Part shown: piece by piece, positions 14,968-23,894 of the stretch
Position numbering within the stretch: the first letter of the stretch is position 1
How the letters are laid out: every line of letters starts with the position of its first letter
Assembly: GCF_027105095.1 (NCBI RefSeq)
Contig: NZ_CP114278.1
Location: forward strand, 992,001-1,056,000
Origin: Brevundimonas vesicularis
GTDB taxonomy: Bacteria; Pseudomonadota; Alphaproteobacteria; Caulobacterales; Caulobacteraceae
Reading direction: 5' to 3'
DNA: 64,000 nucleotides
Notes under the pieces: generated by a model
Told to the model about the DNA's origin: nothing
The model's database searches: none
The model's input: the letters and a program-made list of their open reading frames with translations, nothing else
Translations under genes and position numbers: made by a program

Positions 14968-17163
14968 ATGCTCGACATCGCGGAAGAGGATGCACGCTTC
15001 CTCCTACAGACCATCAAAGAAGGCGACGCCACGCTGGTTCTTGGTGCAGGGGCGAGCTTTGGCAGTGAGAATGCTCGGCGACAGCCAGTGAAGATGGCTT
15101 CTGAACTCGCGGCTGAGATCGCTCGTGCCGCCGCACTCCCGTATGCTGATGAAAGTTTAACTGATGTTATCGGAGCAGCGAAGCAGTTCCTTTCAGATGT
15201 ACAACTCACGGAAATATACAAGAACGAGTATAGAGGCGTTAGACCGTCGGAGTGGCTCGAGCAACTTTTTGGCTATACATGGAAGCGGGCCTACACGTGG
15301 AATATCGACGATTCGGTTCAGAATATAAACCGTCGGTCAGCACAAGCTCGGCGTTACTTTAACGGCATCATTGATGCAGTCCATGAGATAGACGGAAAAG
15401 AGTTTCTTCAGTTTATAAGTCTTCATGGAGAAATATCGCGCCCTGAGCTGGGTTTAATAATGTCAGAGTCGCAGTACTCTGACACATTATCTCGCGGCGG
15501 CCATAAATGGTATCGGCAGGCCGCCCAGGACTATCTAGCTTTCAGTCCAATATTTATCGGCTCAAAATTGTCGGAGCCCATTCTTAAATCTGAGCTTCAG
15601 CGGGCCATGCGTGACGCGTCATCGGCGCAGGGGCGTGCTTATTTGGTTGTGCCAGAAAATCTCACACCAATACAAAAGGGAAATTATAGAAGCCAAGGTA
15701 TCATACATATCAAGGCAACTTTAGAAGAATTTGTACGATGGCTAAAATCCGAGTTGCCGAATGGTGTATCGACGGCATCGGCGTTATCGGCCCATAATAT
15801 TCGCATTCCAGCAGACGATATTTCTAGACTAACTCCTGATGAGCGGCAGGCGGCCTGGAACTTGAAACCTATAAAGGTTTCCAATTTGGAAGCTTCAATA
15901 GCATCTGCCACGTCGCAATCTAAAGCCGCTGCCGGTCGCAAATTCTATAGAGGATTTGCGCCCAGTTGGGATGTTGCTGCTTCGGACATACCCGTATGGT
16001 TGCGAGCAACTGATGATCTAGATGCTGACCTAAAGGGATCAATTCAAAGAAGAGACCGTCTTTTTGTTGTGCTAGGCCAAGCGGGAAGCGGAAAAACCAC
16101 TGCCCTTATGCAGTCACTCGTCAAGCGTATGCGGGAAGACAAGTCGATCATAGTGTACGAGCTAAAAGGAGAGGGCCATCAAGTTAGATCGGCGTTCTCG
16201 TTGATTGACAAAATACATTCCACCCACGTCGTCGTGTTCGTACCAGACTTGTTTCTGCTGGGAGACGCATTCAGGGGGGATGTCGAGTCCCTATCTGGAC
16301 GAAACATAACTGTCGTTTCGACTGCGCGGTCGAGTGAGTGGAGAGAGCGACTAGAGCGCCACTTCGGCGATTACGCATCAACATCAACTTTCCAGCGCTT
16401 CATTCAGCGCGACTATGCGCCGCTCATTGATCGCCTTCTATCATATGTTCCGGCTCCAAAATTTCTGAAGATGTCCGGGCCTGATCGTGAGCGCGCGCTC
16501 GGTAGATCAAAAAGCCAGCTACTGATCGCGTTGAGAGAGGCGACTGAATCCAAAACGTTTGACGACATAATAACGAGTGAATTTGAAAGTCTGCCTGATG
16601 ACGACACGAAAGACCTACTTCTTATTGTAAGTTTGGCAACAATCGCTCGTGTCGGAATTAGGCCGGAGGTTGCCAAGTCTGTATATGAAGCCAACCTTCC
16701 TAAAAGATCATTCCAATCCGCTTTAGCAGCGCTTGACGGTATCGTTTCACTCGATAGTTATGGGCGACTGTTAGCAAGACATGAGCTATATGTTCGTCAT
16801 GTTCTTACACAATTGGTTCAGTGGCAAGACTTTAGTCGAGCTGTTGTCGGAGTATTGCGCACCTATACGCAATATGCCGTTCCAATAATCAAAAACGTTA
16901 ATAAAAAAGATGGCCAGCTATTCAGATTCATAATAAATCATGATTTTATTATGCAGCGAGCAAAAAAGGATAGGTCGGTAAGCGCCGGTATAGGTATCTA
17001 TGAAGAGTTTGAAGTTGAGTTTCAGCTCGATGGACACTATTGGCTTCAGTATGGTCTTTATCTATCAGAGGCGGGTGATGATGAGGGTTCAATGACAATG
17101 CTTCGAAGGTCGATTGAAGCCTACCCCGACAATGTATTTGCTGTACATGCTTACGCTGATTGA
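14968..17163 (+). CDS. SIR2-like NADase fused to P-loop (STAND-like) NTPase, predicted anti-phage effector; prematurely ended
   Basis: 731 aa up to TGA 17161-17163. ATG 14968 is chosen because GGAGG at 14957-14961 sits six bases upstream; ATG 14950 would precede that site. The N-terminal SIR2-like domain shows GAGAS (26-30), TWN112-IDD and SLH153-GE, matching the NAD-binding and catalytic Asn/His positions of ThsA-type NADases. A P-loop NTPase follows with GQAGSGKT at 370-377 and a Walker B-like VVVFVPDLFLL, then a helical region ending in a TPR-like segment (WLQYGLYLSEAG...AIEAYPD type). SIR2-STAND proteins such as Avs5 sense phage proteins and deplete NAD. The gene is AT-rich against its surroundings, suggesting transfer. 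The frame stays open for 120 codons after the TGA. Confidence 0.82.
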   Translation: MLDIAEEDARFLLQTIKEGDATLVLGAGASFGSENARRQPVKMASELAAEIARAAALPYADESLTDVIGAAKQFLSDVQLTEIYKNEYRGVRPSEWLEQLFGYTWKRAYTWNIDDSVQNINRRSAQARRYFNGIIDAVHEIDGKEFLQFISLHGEISRPELGLIMSESQYSDTLSRGGHKWYRQAAQDYLAFSPIFIGSKLSEPILKSELQRAMRDASSAQGRAYLVVPENLTPIQKGNYRSQGIIHIKATLEEFVRWLKSELPNGVSTASALSAHNIRIPADDISRLTPDERQAAWNLKPIKVSNLEASIASATSQSKAAAGRKFYRGFAPSWDVAASDIPVWLRATDDLDADLKGSIQRRDRLFVVLGQAGSGKTTALMQSLVKRMREDKSIIVYELKGEGHQVRSAFSLIDKIHSTHVVVFVPDLFLLGDAFRGDVESLSGRNITVVSTARSSEWRERLERHFGDYASTSTFQRFIQRDYAPLIDRLLSYVPAPKFLKMSGPDRERALGRSKSQLLIALREATESKTFDDIITSEFESLPDDDTKDLLLIVSLATIARVGIRPEVAKSVYEANLPKRSFQSALAALDGIVSLDSYGRLLARHELYVRHVLTQLVQWQDFSRAVVGVLRTYTQYAVPIIKNVNKKDGQLFRFIINHDFIMQRAKKDRSVSAGIGIYEEFEVEFQLDGHYWLQYGLYLSEAGDDEGSMTMLRRSIEAYPDNVFAVHAYAD

Positions 17164-17523
17164 CAGCTACGAGCTGCTGCTTCTCGCTCTAGATACGACA
17201 GAACAACGTCAGACCTGATCGATGAGGCGGTGCGGGCGCTGAAATCGTTAGACAGGAGAGAGATGCTGGAGGTCGATCAGTACCCAATTGTTACTCTTTC
17301 AACAGGGCACGTTAACGCTCTCCATCGCCACGGTTTGAATGATGAGGCAAGGAAAGTTGCAGTAATCTATTTTGACCGACTTCAACAGATGGAAAAGTTG
17401 GTAACGTCTGCTTCCCTGTCAAAAGCGAGAGAGAGGATATTTAGGTTCATCACGCTTAAAGAGTGGCCGCTTCAGGACCGATATAGCAAAAAGCCGCCTC
17501 GCCGATACAGAAGGCCGCGGTAA
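17164..17523 (+). pseudogene. C-terminal remainder of the SIR2-STAND gene, behind an in-frame TGA
   Basis: These 119 codons plus TAA (17521-17523) are in the same frame as 14968-17163 and have no other stop. The sequence (QLRAAASRSRYDRTTSDLIDEAVRALKSLDRREM..., then HVNALHRHGLNDEARKVAVIYFDRLQQMEKL) continues the helical-repeat character of the upstream part. An internal GTG at 17230 could start a separate 97-residue product but has no good ribosome site. Immediately 3' of the TGA are a C and a five-pair hairpin (CAGCT-ACG-AGCTG). The simplest reading is a recent nonsense change, for example CGA or TGG to TGA; readthrough or a sequencing error are alternatives. Confidence 0.75.
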
Positions 17524-17540
17524 TCTGGCACCGCTTTGAG

Positions 17541-19880
17541 CTATCGCCCCTTCCTGAACCGCTCCTGTGCCTCCGCCGCCGCCTCGGCGCGCCAGCGTTT
17601 GGGCGCGGACTTGTCGACGGCTTCGCCGGCGCCGGTCAGGGCTTCGTTGGCGAACTCCAGGTCCATCAGCTTCATGCGCTTGATCTCGTCGCGCAGGCGG
17701 CCGGCTTCCTCGAACTCCAGGTTGGAGGCGGCCTCGCGCATGCGGCCTTCCAGGTCGCGCAGGGCGGCCTGGAAGTTGGAGCCGACGAAGGGTTTGGAGG
17801 CTTCGGCCACGCCCGGTTTGGTCAGGCGATCCATCTCGCGCGACTCATAGGGGCTGTCCATGATCTCCTTGATGTCGCGCTTGACCGTTTCGGGCGTGAT
17901 GCCGTGTTCGGCGTTGTAGGCCATCTGCCGTTCGCGACGGCGGTCCGTCTCGGCGATGGCGCGCTCCATGCTGCCGGTCATGCGGTCGGCGTACAGGATG
18001 ACGCGGCCGTCCACATTGCGTGCGGCGCGGCCGATGGTCTGGATCAATGAGGTCTCCGAGCGCAGGAAGCCCTCCTTGTCCGCATCCAGGATGGCGACCA
18101 GGCCGCACTCGGGGATGTCCAGACCCTCGCGCAGCAGGTTGATGCCGATCAGGCAGTCGAACGTCCCCAGCCGCAGGTCGCGCAGGATCTCGATCCGCTC
18201 CAGCGTATCGACGTCGGAGTGCATGTAGCGGACGCGGATGCCCTGCTCATGCATATATTCGGTCAGGTCCTCGGCCATCTTCTTGGTCAGGGTGGTGACC
18301 AGGCTGCGATAGCCCTTGGCTGTCGTCGCCTTGACCTCGTCGATGACGTCGTCGACCTGGTTGCGGGTCTTGCCCGAGACGGGACGGATCTCGACCGGCG
18401 GGTCGATCAGGCCGGTGGGGCGGATCACCTGCTCGACGAAGACGCCGCCCGCCTGTTCCATCTCCCACGGGCCGGGGGTGGCTGACACGTGCACCGTCTG
18501 GGGGCGCATGGCCTCCCATTCCTCGAACTTCAGCGGGCGGTTGTCGATGCAGGAGGGCAGGCGGAAGCCGTATTCCGCCAGCGTCGACTTGCGGCGGTAG
18601 TCGCCCCGGAACATGCCGTTGATCTGGCCGATGGTGACGTGGCTCTCGTCCACGAACAGCAGGGCGTTGTCGGGGATGTATTCGAAGAAGGTCGGCGGCG
18701 GCTCGCCCGGCGCGCGGCCGGTCAGCCAGCGGCTGTAGTTCTCGATGCCGGCGCAGCTGCCGGTGGCCTCCATCATCTCCAGGTCGAAGCGGGTGCGTTG
18801 CTCCAGCCGCTGGGCCTCCAGCAGCTTGCCGTTCTCGACCATCCAGTCCAGCGTCTCCTTCAGCTCCGCCTTGATGCCGGCGGCGGCCTGGTTCAGCGTC
18901 GGGCGCGGGGTCACATAGTGGCTGGCCGCATAGACGGTGATCTCGTTCAGATCGGCCGTCTTCTTGCCCGTCAGCGGATCGAACTCCTGGATCGCCTCCA
19001 ACTCGTCCCCGAACAGGCTGATGCGCCAGGCCCGATCCTCCAGGTGGACCGGGAAGATTTCGATCACATCGCCCCGCTTCCTGAACATGCCCCGGTCGAA
19101 GTTCAGGTCGTTGCGCTTGTACTGCAGCGCGATCAGATCCGCCCGCAGCTTCGCCTCGTCGATCTGGTCCCCCACCTTCAGCGTGAACGTCATCGCCGTA
19201 TAGGTCTCAACCGACCCGATCCCGTAGATGCAGGACACCGACGCCACCACAATGACGTCTTCCCGTTCTAGTATAGCGCGCGTCGCAGAGTGCCGCATCC
19301 GGTCGATCTGCTCATTGATGCTTGAGTCCTTTTCAATGTACGTATCCGTACGCGGGACATAGGCCTCTGGCTGGTAGTAATCGTAGTAGCTGACGAAGTA
19401 TTCGACCGCGTTATCGGGGAAGAATGACTTGAACTCGGAATAGAGCTGGGCCGCCAGCGTCTTGTTCGGCGCCAGGATCAGGGCGGGGCGCTGGGTTTCC
19501 TCGATCACCTTGGCCATGGTGAAGGTCTTGCCCGAGCCGGTGACGCCCAGTAGGACCTGGTCGCGGTCCCCGTCCTGGGCCTGGGCCACCAGTTCGGCGA
19601 TGGCGGCGGGCTGGTCGCCGGCGGGCGTGTATTTGGTCTCCAGGCGGAAGCGCCCGCCCTTCTTCTTGCCCTCGTGCGAGGGGCGGTGCGGCACCCAGTC
19701 GGCGGGCGCGGCGACCGGCTCCTCCGGCGTCAGGCGCGGCCCGGCGACCGGGGCGAACATCGGCATTTTTCCGGTGTCGCGCAGGAAGGCGGCCGACGCC
19801 TCCTGCACCCCCGGATTGGGCACGTGAACGGGCTTGGCCGACTTTGCGGCGGCGGGCTTCGGCGTCGAAGAACGGTTCAT
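17541..19880 (-). CDS. uvrB: Excinuclease ABC subunit B
   Basis: 779 aa. UvrB is the damage-verifying helicase-like core of nucleotide excision repair, loaded by UvrA and handing over to UvrC. Walker A GVTGSGKT is at 112-119, about 70 residues later than in E. coli, because of a Pro/Ala/Lys-rich N-terminal extension. The damage-binding beta-hairpin is intact ([21 protein letters not shown]), as are DESH, SATP and helicase motif VI (QTIGRAARN). The C-terminal UVR motif that binds UvrC is [21 protein letters not shown]7-GTTC SOS-type box covers the start codon. It lies between the two accessory defence-type genes. Confidence 0.97.
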   Translation of the reverse strand: MNRSSTPKPAAAKSAKPVHVPNPGVQEASAAFLRDTGKMPMFAPVAGPRLTPEEPVAAPADWVPHRPSHEGKKKGGRFRLETKYTPAGDQPAAIAELVAQAQDGDRDQVLLGVTGSGKTFTMAKVIEETQRPALILAPNKTLAAQLYSEFKSFFPDNAVEYFVSYYDYYQPEAYVPRTDTYIEKDSSINEQIDRMRHSATRAILEREDVIVVASVSCIYGIGSVETYTAMTFTLKVGDQIDEAKLRADLIALQYKRNDLNFDRGMFRKRGDVIEIFPVHLEDRAWRISLFGDELEAIQEFDPLTGKKTADLNEITVYAASHYVTPRPTLNQAAAGIKAELKETLDWMVENGKLLEAQRLEQRTRFDLEMMEATGSCAGIENYSRWLTGRAPGEPPPTFFEYIPDNALLFVDESHVTIGQINGMFRGDYRRKSTLAEYGFRLPSCIDNRPLKFEEWEAMRPQTVHVSATPGPWEMEQAGGVFVEQVIRPTGLIDPPVEIRPVSGKTRNQVDDVIDEVKATTAKGYRSLVTTLTKKMAEDLTEYMHEQGIRVRYMHSDVDTLERIEILRDLRLGTFDCLIGINLLREGLDIPECGLVAILDADKEGFLRSETSLIQTIGRAARNVDGRVILYADRMTGSMERAIAETDRRRERQMAYNAEHGITPETVKRDIKEIMDSPYESREMDRLTKPGVAEASKPFVGSNFQAALRDLEGRMREAASNLEFEEAGRLRDEIKRMKLMDLEFANEALTGAGEAVDKSAPKRWRAEAAAEAQERFRKGR

Positions 19881-19884
19881 GAAC
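19870..19884 (-). promoter_or_regulatory. Candidate LexA box overlapping the uvrB start codon
   Basis: Read on the minus strand this is GTTC-ATGAACC-GTTC, an exact match to the alphaproteobacterial LexA consensus GTTC-N7-GTTC. The ATG of uvrB (19880-19878) lies within the spacer. A third GTTC half-site-like run lies just upstream (AAGTTCTGTTC). Position over the start would block transcription or early elongation. The match is seen; LexA control is inferred. Confidence 0.6.
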
Positions 19885-19950
19885 AGAACTTAGTGCGTGA
19901 GGAGGTCTCCCGCCATAGCGCCGCACGACCGCAAGGGTTGCTCCCGCCCG

Positions 19951-22900
19951 TCAGGCCGCGCGGCGCGCGACGTAGGTTCCCCCCGGCAGGGCGGTGATCC
20001 AGCCATAGCGGACCAGGGTCGACAGGGCCTGGACCACCCGCTGTTCGATCCGCTTGCCGCCGCCCTTGAAGGCGCGCGACACGGCGGCGGCGTCCATCGG
20101 ACGGTGCGCCGCCTCCAGCACGGCGTGAATGGCCATGGCCTGTTCGCCCTTGTCCTTGGGGAAGGCCGGCAGGCTCTTGTCGATGGCGACGACCGTCTCG
20201 CCCAGGTCCAGTCGACCGGACTTGGCGGCGGCGCCCTTGGCGAAGCGCGGAATCTGATAGTCGGGCCGCAGCCAGCGGACATGGGCCGCCGCCTCTTCCG
20301 CCGCGCGTTCGGCGTTCAGGGCGACCAGCCGTTCTAGAATCTGTTCGTCGCTCAGGTCGTGGGGCCAGCCATAGGCGTCGGCGGTCGCCCGGTCGATCTG
20401 ATCGTGCAAATCCTTCAGGATCAACACCCGGCCGCGTTCCTTGACGTCCTGATCCTTGGCGTCCAGCGGCGTCCCGGCGCGGATCTTCTCCAGCACATTA
20501 TAGAGGCCGGTCAGGGTCAGGTCCGGATGCTCGGCCTGCACCGTCTTGCGCGTGGCGTCGAGTTCCTCACCGAGATCGCGGAGGGTGGTGCGGAGGGCGT
20601 CGGATGGGTCTGGGAAGGGGAACGGGTCGAAGGTACGGACCTTCACGTAGACGGAGTCATTTCCCATCCCTAACCAACTGCACGTTCGCAGAGTCCAGGC
20701 GGTGTGAATTTGGCTCGACAGCATTGCCATCAGGTCCGCACTGTCCGACCCAATGACCATTAGCTTCTGGTCCGGCATGATCTCAGTTGGCAAGAACTGG
20801 AAGATTCTATGTTTTGCAGTCTGAACGGTGACTAAGACACGGGTCACATTGGATGAAAACTCCCGCAGTTCCTGCCTTGGCTTGCAGAAGGTCCACCAAC
20901 GCTCAGCATACTCCTGAGCGTCTCGCGTGGGCGAACGCCTAGCAGCCTCGTCTCGCTCCGGCTTCACTGTCGCTAATAGATGTTGATACGCTTCAGGAAA
21001 GGCGTGACGAACCTCTACAGGCGTCATGCCCCAAAAATCGATTGCGTAGACGCCTCTGGGGTAAGCCGTCAGGTCGCGCCCGTTTCGGTACGGGCGAATG
21101 TGAGCATCAGCATTAAGGCGGGTGCCCAAACCTAGATGCCTAGCCTCTACCTCCGAAACAATGAAGCCCGCGCCGAGCGGCTTCATTCCGTTCACGCAAA
21201 GACCTTTGTTGGCAAGCAGCGGGCTTGCCCGGTTCACATCCACGCCCAAGGTCAAGTCCGAGTTGATCTTACCGATCCGCGAGATGAAATCTAAAGTCGG
21301 ATTATCAGTGTCTAGCTTAGCCTCAGAAGCGACCTCACGCAGCTCGCCCTCGTGCGATCCCGAGCGAACCGCCGTCATTGCGATCCGGACCGCCGCGCTG
21401 TCTTTCGTCGCTTTGGTCCAAGGATGATCCGGCACAGCGAAGATAATCGACACTGGCGCCTTGGCGTTCATATGCCGCTCCATCACTCGACGCTGGAACA
21501 CCTGGCTGATCGAGTTGGTCGTGACGAAGCCGAACCGGCGCAGCGCCGTTTTCTTGCGGGTGAGCAACTCCGCTGCCCGATCCCACCAATACATGACGAA
21601 ATCGGCGCTTTCGTTCATCGCCTTGTGCGCCTTCCATAGCGCCTCGGCATAGCCGGTCATCATGCGTGAACGCAGATCCTTGCCGCCGATAAACGGCGGG
21701 TTGCCCACGATGAACTCCGCCTCCGGCCAGTCCGGCCGCCGCGCGTTCGGATAGACCTGAACCGCAACCCCGTCCCTCATCTCGAACTGATGCTCGGGAT
21801 AGCCGTCCCAGGTCAGGACCGCGTCCTTCTGCTGGATATTGCCGAAGGCCTTCAGGATCGGTTCGGCGGGGTGTTCGACGCTGTTGCGGTAATGCTGTTG
21901 CAGATAGCCGATCCACAGCACCAGTTCAGCGATGGCGGCGGCGCGGACGTTCAGTTCGATGCCCAGGAACTGGTGCGGATCGACGGTCTCGAAGCCGATG
22001 CCCTCGGTCTCGCCCAGTTCGGCCAGGGCCTCCAGCACCTCGCCCTCCAGCCGTTTCATCAGCTCCAGCGAGACATAGAGGAAGTTGCCGGTGCCGCAGG
22101 CCGGGTCCAGCACACGGGTGGTGCACAGCTGATGGTGGAAGGCGCGGATCGCCGCCACGGCCTCTCTCTTTGCACTATCGCGCTCCGCGCTGCTTGAGTG
22201 CGCGGCGTCGCCCCGCTCCCGCGCATCCCCCGCCTTGATCAGGGCGGCGTTCCAGTCGGCCCGCAGCGGCTCCATCACCGTCACCTCGACCAGCCGCTCA
22301 ACATAGGAACGCGGGGTGTAGTGGGCGCCCAGCTTGCGCCGCTCGCCCGGCTCCAGCGCCTGTTCGACCAGGGTGCCGAAGATGGCCGGCTCCACATAGC
22401 GCCAGTCGTGGCTGGAGGCGGCCAGCAGTTCCCCGATCTCCTCGCGCCCCAGGGGGAAGGCCTTGGCGTTCTTGAACAGGCTGCCGTTGAAATGGCGCAG
22501 ATGCAGGCCGAAGCCGGCATAGAAGCGGTTCTCATACTCCGGCGCGTCCATGCTCTTCCACAGGGCCTGCAGCATAGGGGCGAAGCTCTCGGGATGGTCC
22601 AACTGGTCCTTCAGCAGGGCGGTGAACCGCCCGCGCGGCAACAGGTCCACATCCTCGGCGAACATGGTGAAGATGCACCGCATCAGGAAATGGGCGACCT
22701 CTTCCGCCGGGTGGTTCTTCTCCAGCCGTTTGGACACCTCGGCCAGTCGCTCGGCGATCTGGCGGGTGACGCGGGCCGACTCGCGGGTCGGGTCCAGCGA
22801 CAGGGGCTCGGTCCAGATCGCCTTCAGCCGCTTGACGATCTTCTCGTCGCGCAGATCCTCCAGCCGGATGCGGAAGCCCTTGCGGTCGGGGAAGTGCGAA

Positions 22901-23388
22901 TAGGCCCGGCCGCTGCCGGAAAAGTCGGCGTAGACCTCGAACACATAGCCGACGTCGCAGACGATGATGAAGGGCGGGGCGGCGTGGTCGGCCGGCAGGC
23001 GGAAGACATAGTCCTCGGCCTGACGCCGGGCGTTGCGCATCAGCACGTCCCACTTGCCCTGCGACGCGGCGGTCGAGGCGGTTTCGTCCGCCTTGAACAG
23101 CGTGCCCTGCCCGTCGTCGCGATGCGCCGCCCGCGACTGTTTGGCCTCCAGGATGAAGCAGCCGCGCTTGTACAGGTCGATCCTCAGGGTCGAGGCCAGG
23201 CCTTCGGACTCGCGCCGCTTCACGCCTCGCTCGAACACATAGTCGTTGGTGCGGGTGTCGTCGCTGGCCGGATCGGGGCGCGGAAGACCCAGCGCTTCGC
23301 ACAGCTCCGTCAGGAACATCTGATAGTTGGCGCGCTCGGCGCCGCCGCGGGCCTGGCTCCAGCGTTCGATGAACGTGTCGACGTCCAA
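19951..23388 (-). CDS. MmeI-like Type IIL restriction-modification protein (nuclease, N6-adenine methyltransferase and specificity in one chain)
   Basis: 1145 aa from TTG 23388 (protein MDVDTFIERWSQARGGAERANYQ), chosen because GGGGGAG precedes it at about 23395-23401 and family members start this way. The N-terminal PD-(D/E)xK nuclease shows D71-x9-E81-A-K83, almost the same positions as MmeI. A helical spacer follows, then the gamma-class adenine methyltransferase with D428-PACGTGN and GN563-PPF. The target-recognition region spans roughly residues 650-915, then a helical C-terminus and a further tail of about 200 residues not found in MmeI, ending in a winged-helix-like segment. All catalytic motifs look intact. 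It is divergent from padR across a 144-base regulatory region. Confidence 0.85.
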   Translation of the reverse strand: MDVDTFIERWSQARGGAERANYQMFLTELCEALGLPRPDPASDDTRTNDYVFERGVKRRESEGLASTLRIDLYKRGCFILEAKQSRAAHRDDGQGTLFKADETASTAASQGKWDVLMRNARRQAEDYVFRLPADHAAPPFIIVCDVGYVFEVYADFSGSGRAYSHFPDRKGFRIRLEDLRDEKIVKRLKAIWTEPLSLDPTRESARVTRQIAERLAEVSKRLEKNHPAEEVAHFLMRCIFTMFAEDVDLLPRGRFTALLKDQLDHPESFAPMLQALWKSMDAPEYENRFYAGFGLHLRHFNGSLFKNAKAFPLGREEIGELLAASSHDWRYVEPAIFGTLVEQALEPGERRKLGAHYTPRSYVERLVEVTVMEPLRADWNAALIKAGDARERGDAAHSSSAERDSAKREAVAAIRAFHHQLCTTRVLDPACGTGNFLYVSLELMKRLEGEVLEALAELGETEGIGFETVDPHQFLGIELNVRAAAIAELVLWIGYLQQHYRNSVEHPAEPILKAFGNIQQKDAVLTWDGYPEHQFEMRDGVAVQVYPNARRPDWPEAEFIVGNPPFIGGKDLRSRMMTGYAEALWKAHKAMNESADFVMYWWDRAAELLTRKKTALRRFGFVTTNSISQVFQRRVMERHMNAKAPVSIIFAVPDHPWTKATKDSAAVRIAMTAVRSGSHEGELREVASEAKLDTDNPTLDFISRIGKINSDLTLGVDVNRASPLLANKGLCVNGMKPLGAGFIVSEVEARHLGLGTRLNADAHIRPYRNGRDLTAYPRGVYAIDFWGMTPVEVRHAFPEAYQHLLATVKPERDEAARRSPTRDAQEYAERWWTFCKPRQELREFSSNVTRVLVTVQTAKHRIFQFLPTEIMPDQKLMVIGSDSADLMAMLSSQIHTAWTLRTCSWLGMGNDSVYVKVRTFDPFPFPDPSDALRTTLRDLGEELDATRKTVQAEHPDLTLTGLYNVLEKIRAGTPLDAKDQDVKERGRVLILKDLHDQIDRATADAYGWPHDLSDEQILERLVALNAERAAEEAAAHVRWLRPDYQIPRFAKGAAAKSGRLDLGETVVAIDKSLPAFPKDKGEQAMAIHAVLEAAHRPMDAAAVSRAFKGGGKRIEQRVVQALSTLVRYGWITALPGGTYVARRAA

Positions 23389-23464
23389 GTCAGTCTCCCC
23401 CAAGAAGGGCGCACTTGGCCTAGATCGCCGAGAGGTTGCAAGGCGGGAATGAAGCTGTTCGCGC

Positions 23465-23521
23465 TTGACACCCTCACACAGTATGCCCCATACACTGTGC
23501 GTCACACACTATGTGACGCAC
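23465..23521 (+). promoter_or_regulatory. padR promoter with two palindromic operators
   Basis: TTGACA at 23465-23470 is a good -35; a CATACA/TACACT region at about 23489-23496 is the likely -10. Two inverted repeats overlap or follow it. The first is at 23477-23499 (CACAGTAT...ATACACTGTG). The second is perfect, with ten-base arms at 23497-23506 and 23512-23521 (GTGCGTCACA-CACTA-TGTGACGCAC) ending 11 bases before the GTG. PadR proteins usually repress their own promoter, so autoregulation is likely. The region also lies upstream of the divergent MmeI-like gene. Confidence 0.65.
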
Positions 23522-23532
23522 GGAGATGGCGA

Positions 23533-23868
23533 GTGAGCGAGAACGACGAGGCGCTGCTGTTCGAGAGCCTGCGGCTGGAGCTGCGGCGGGGGTCGTTGAT
23601 CCTGGCCGTGCTGGCGAGCCTCAGGCGCGAGCAATACGGCTATTCGCTGCGGGTCGCCCTGGGCGAGGTCGGGGTCGAGATGGAGGAGAGCACCCTCTAT
23701 CCGCTGCTGCGCCGGCTGGAGAGCCAGGGGCTGCTGGACAGCGAATGGCGCGAGGAGGAGCGGCGCAAGAAGCGGTTCTACCGCCTGTCGTCGCGCGGGG
23801 AGGCGATGCTGGAACGGCTCGCTGTGGAATGGCGCGGCCTGTCGGCCTCGCTGGAGAAGATGCTGTGA
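23533..23868 (+). CDS. PadR family transcriptional regulator
   Basis: 111 aa from GTG 23533, with GGAG seven bases upstream. PadR-type repressors are winged-helix dimers. The wHTH is visible as LILAVLASLRREQYGYSLRVAL, then MEESTLYPLLRRLESQGLLDSEW, followed by the wing (RRKKRFYRLSSRGEAML). The C-terminal dimerisation helix is short, as in subfamily 2. Its stop overlaps a GTG that may start the membrane gene behind it, which carries a HAAS domain, the usual partner of PadR regulators. The two probably form a membrane-sensor and repressor pair. Confidence 0.93.
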   Translation: MSENDEALLFESLRLELRRGSLILAVLASLRREQYGYSLRVALGEVGVEMEESTLYPLLRRLESQGLLDSEWREEERRKKRFYRLSSRGEAMLERLAVEWRGLSASLEKML

Positions 23869-23894
23869 ACACCGGGAAAGAGGGAGAGACCGGC

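Noticed and set aside
17161..17163. TGA read as selenocysteine
   Set aside because: Only a tiny five-pair hairpin follows, far smaller than a bacterial SECIS, and no selenoprotein family has this context.
22198..23868. Long plus-strand open frame of 556 codons
   Set aside because: It runs antisense through the MmeI-like gene, whose motifs are intact, and only its last 111 codons (padR from GTG 23533) are protein-like. It is a GC-rich shadow frame.
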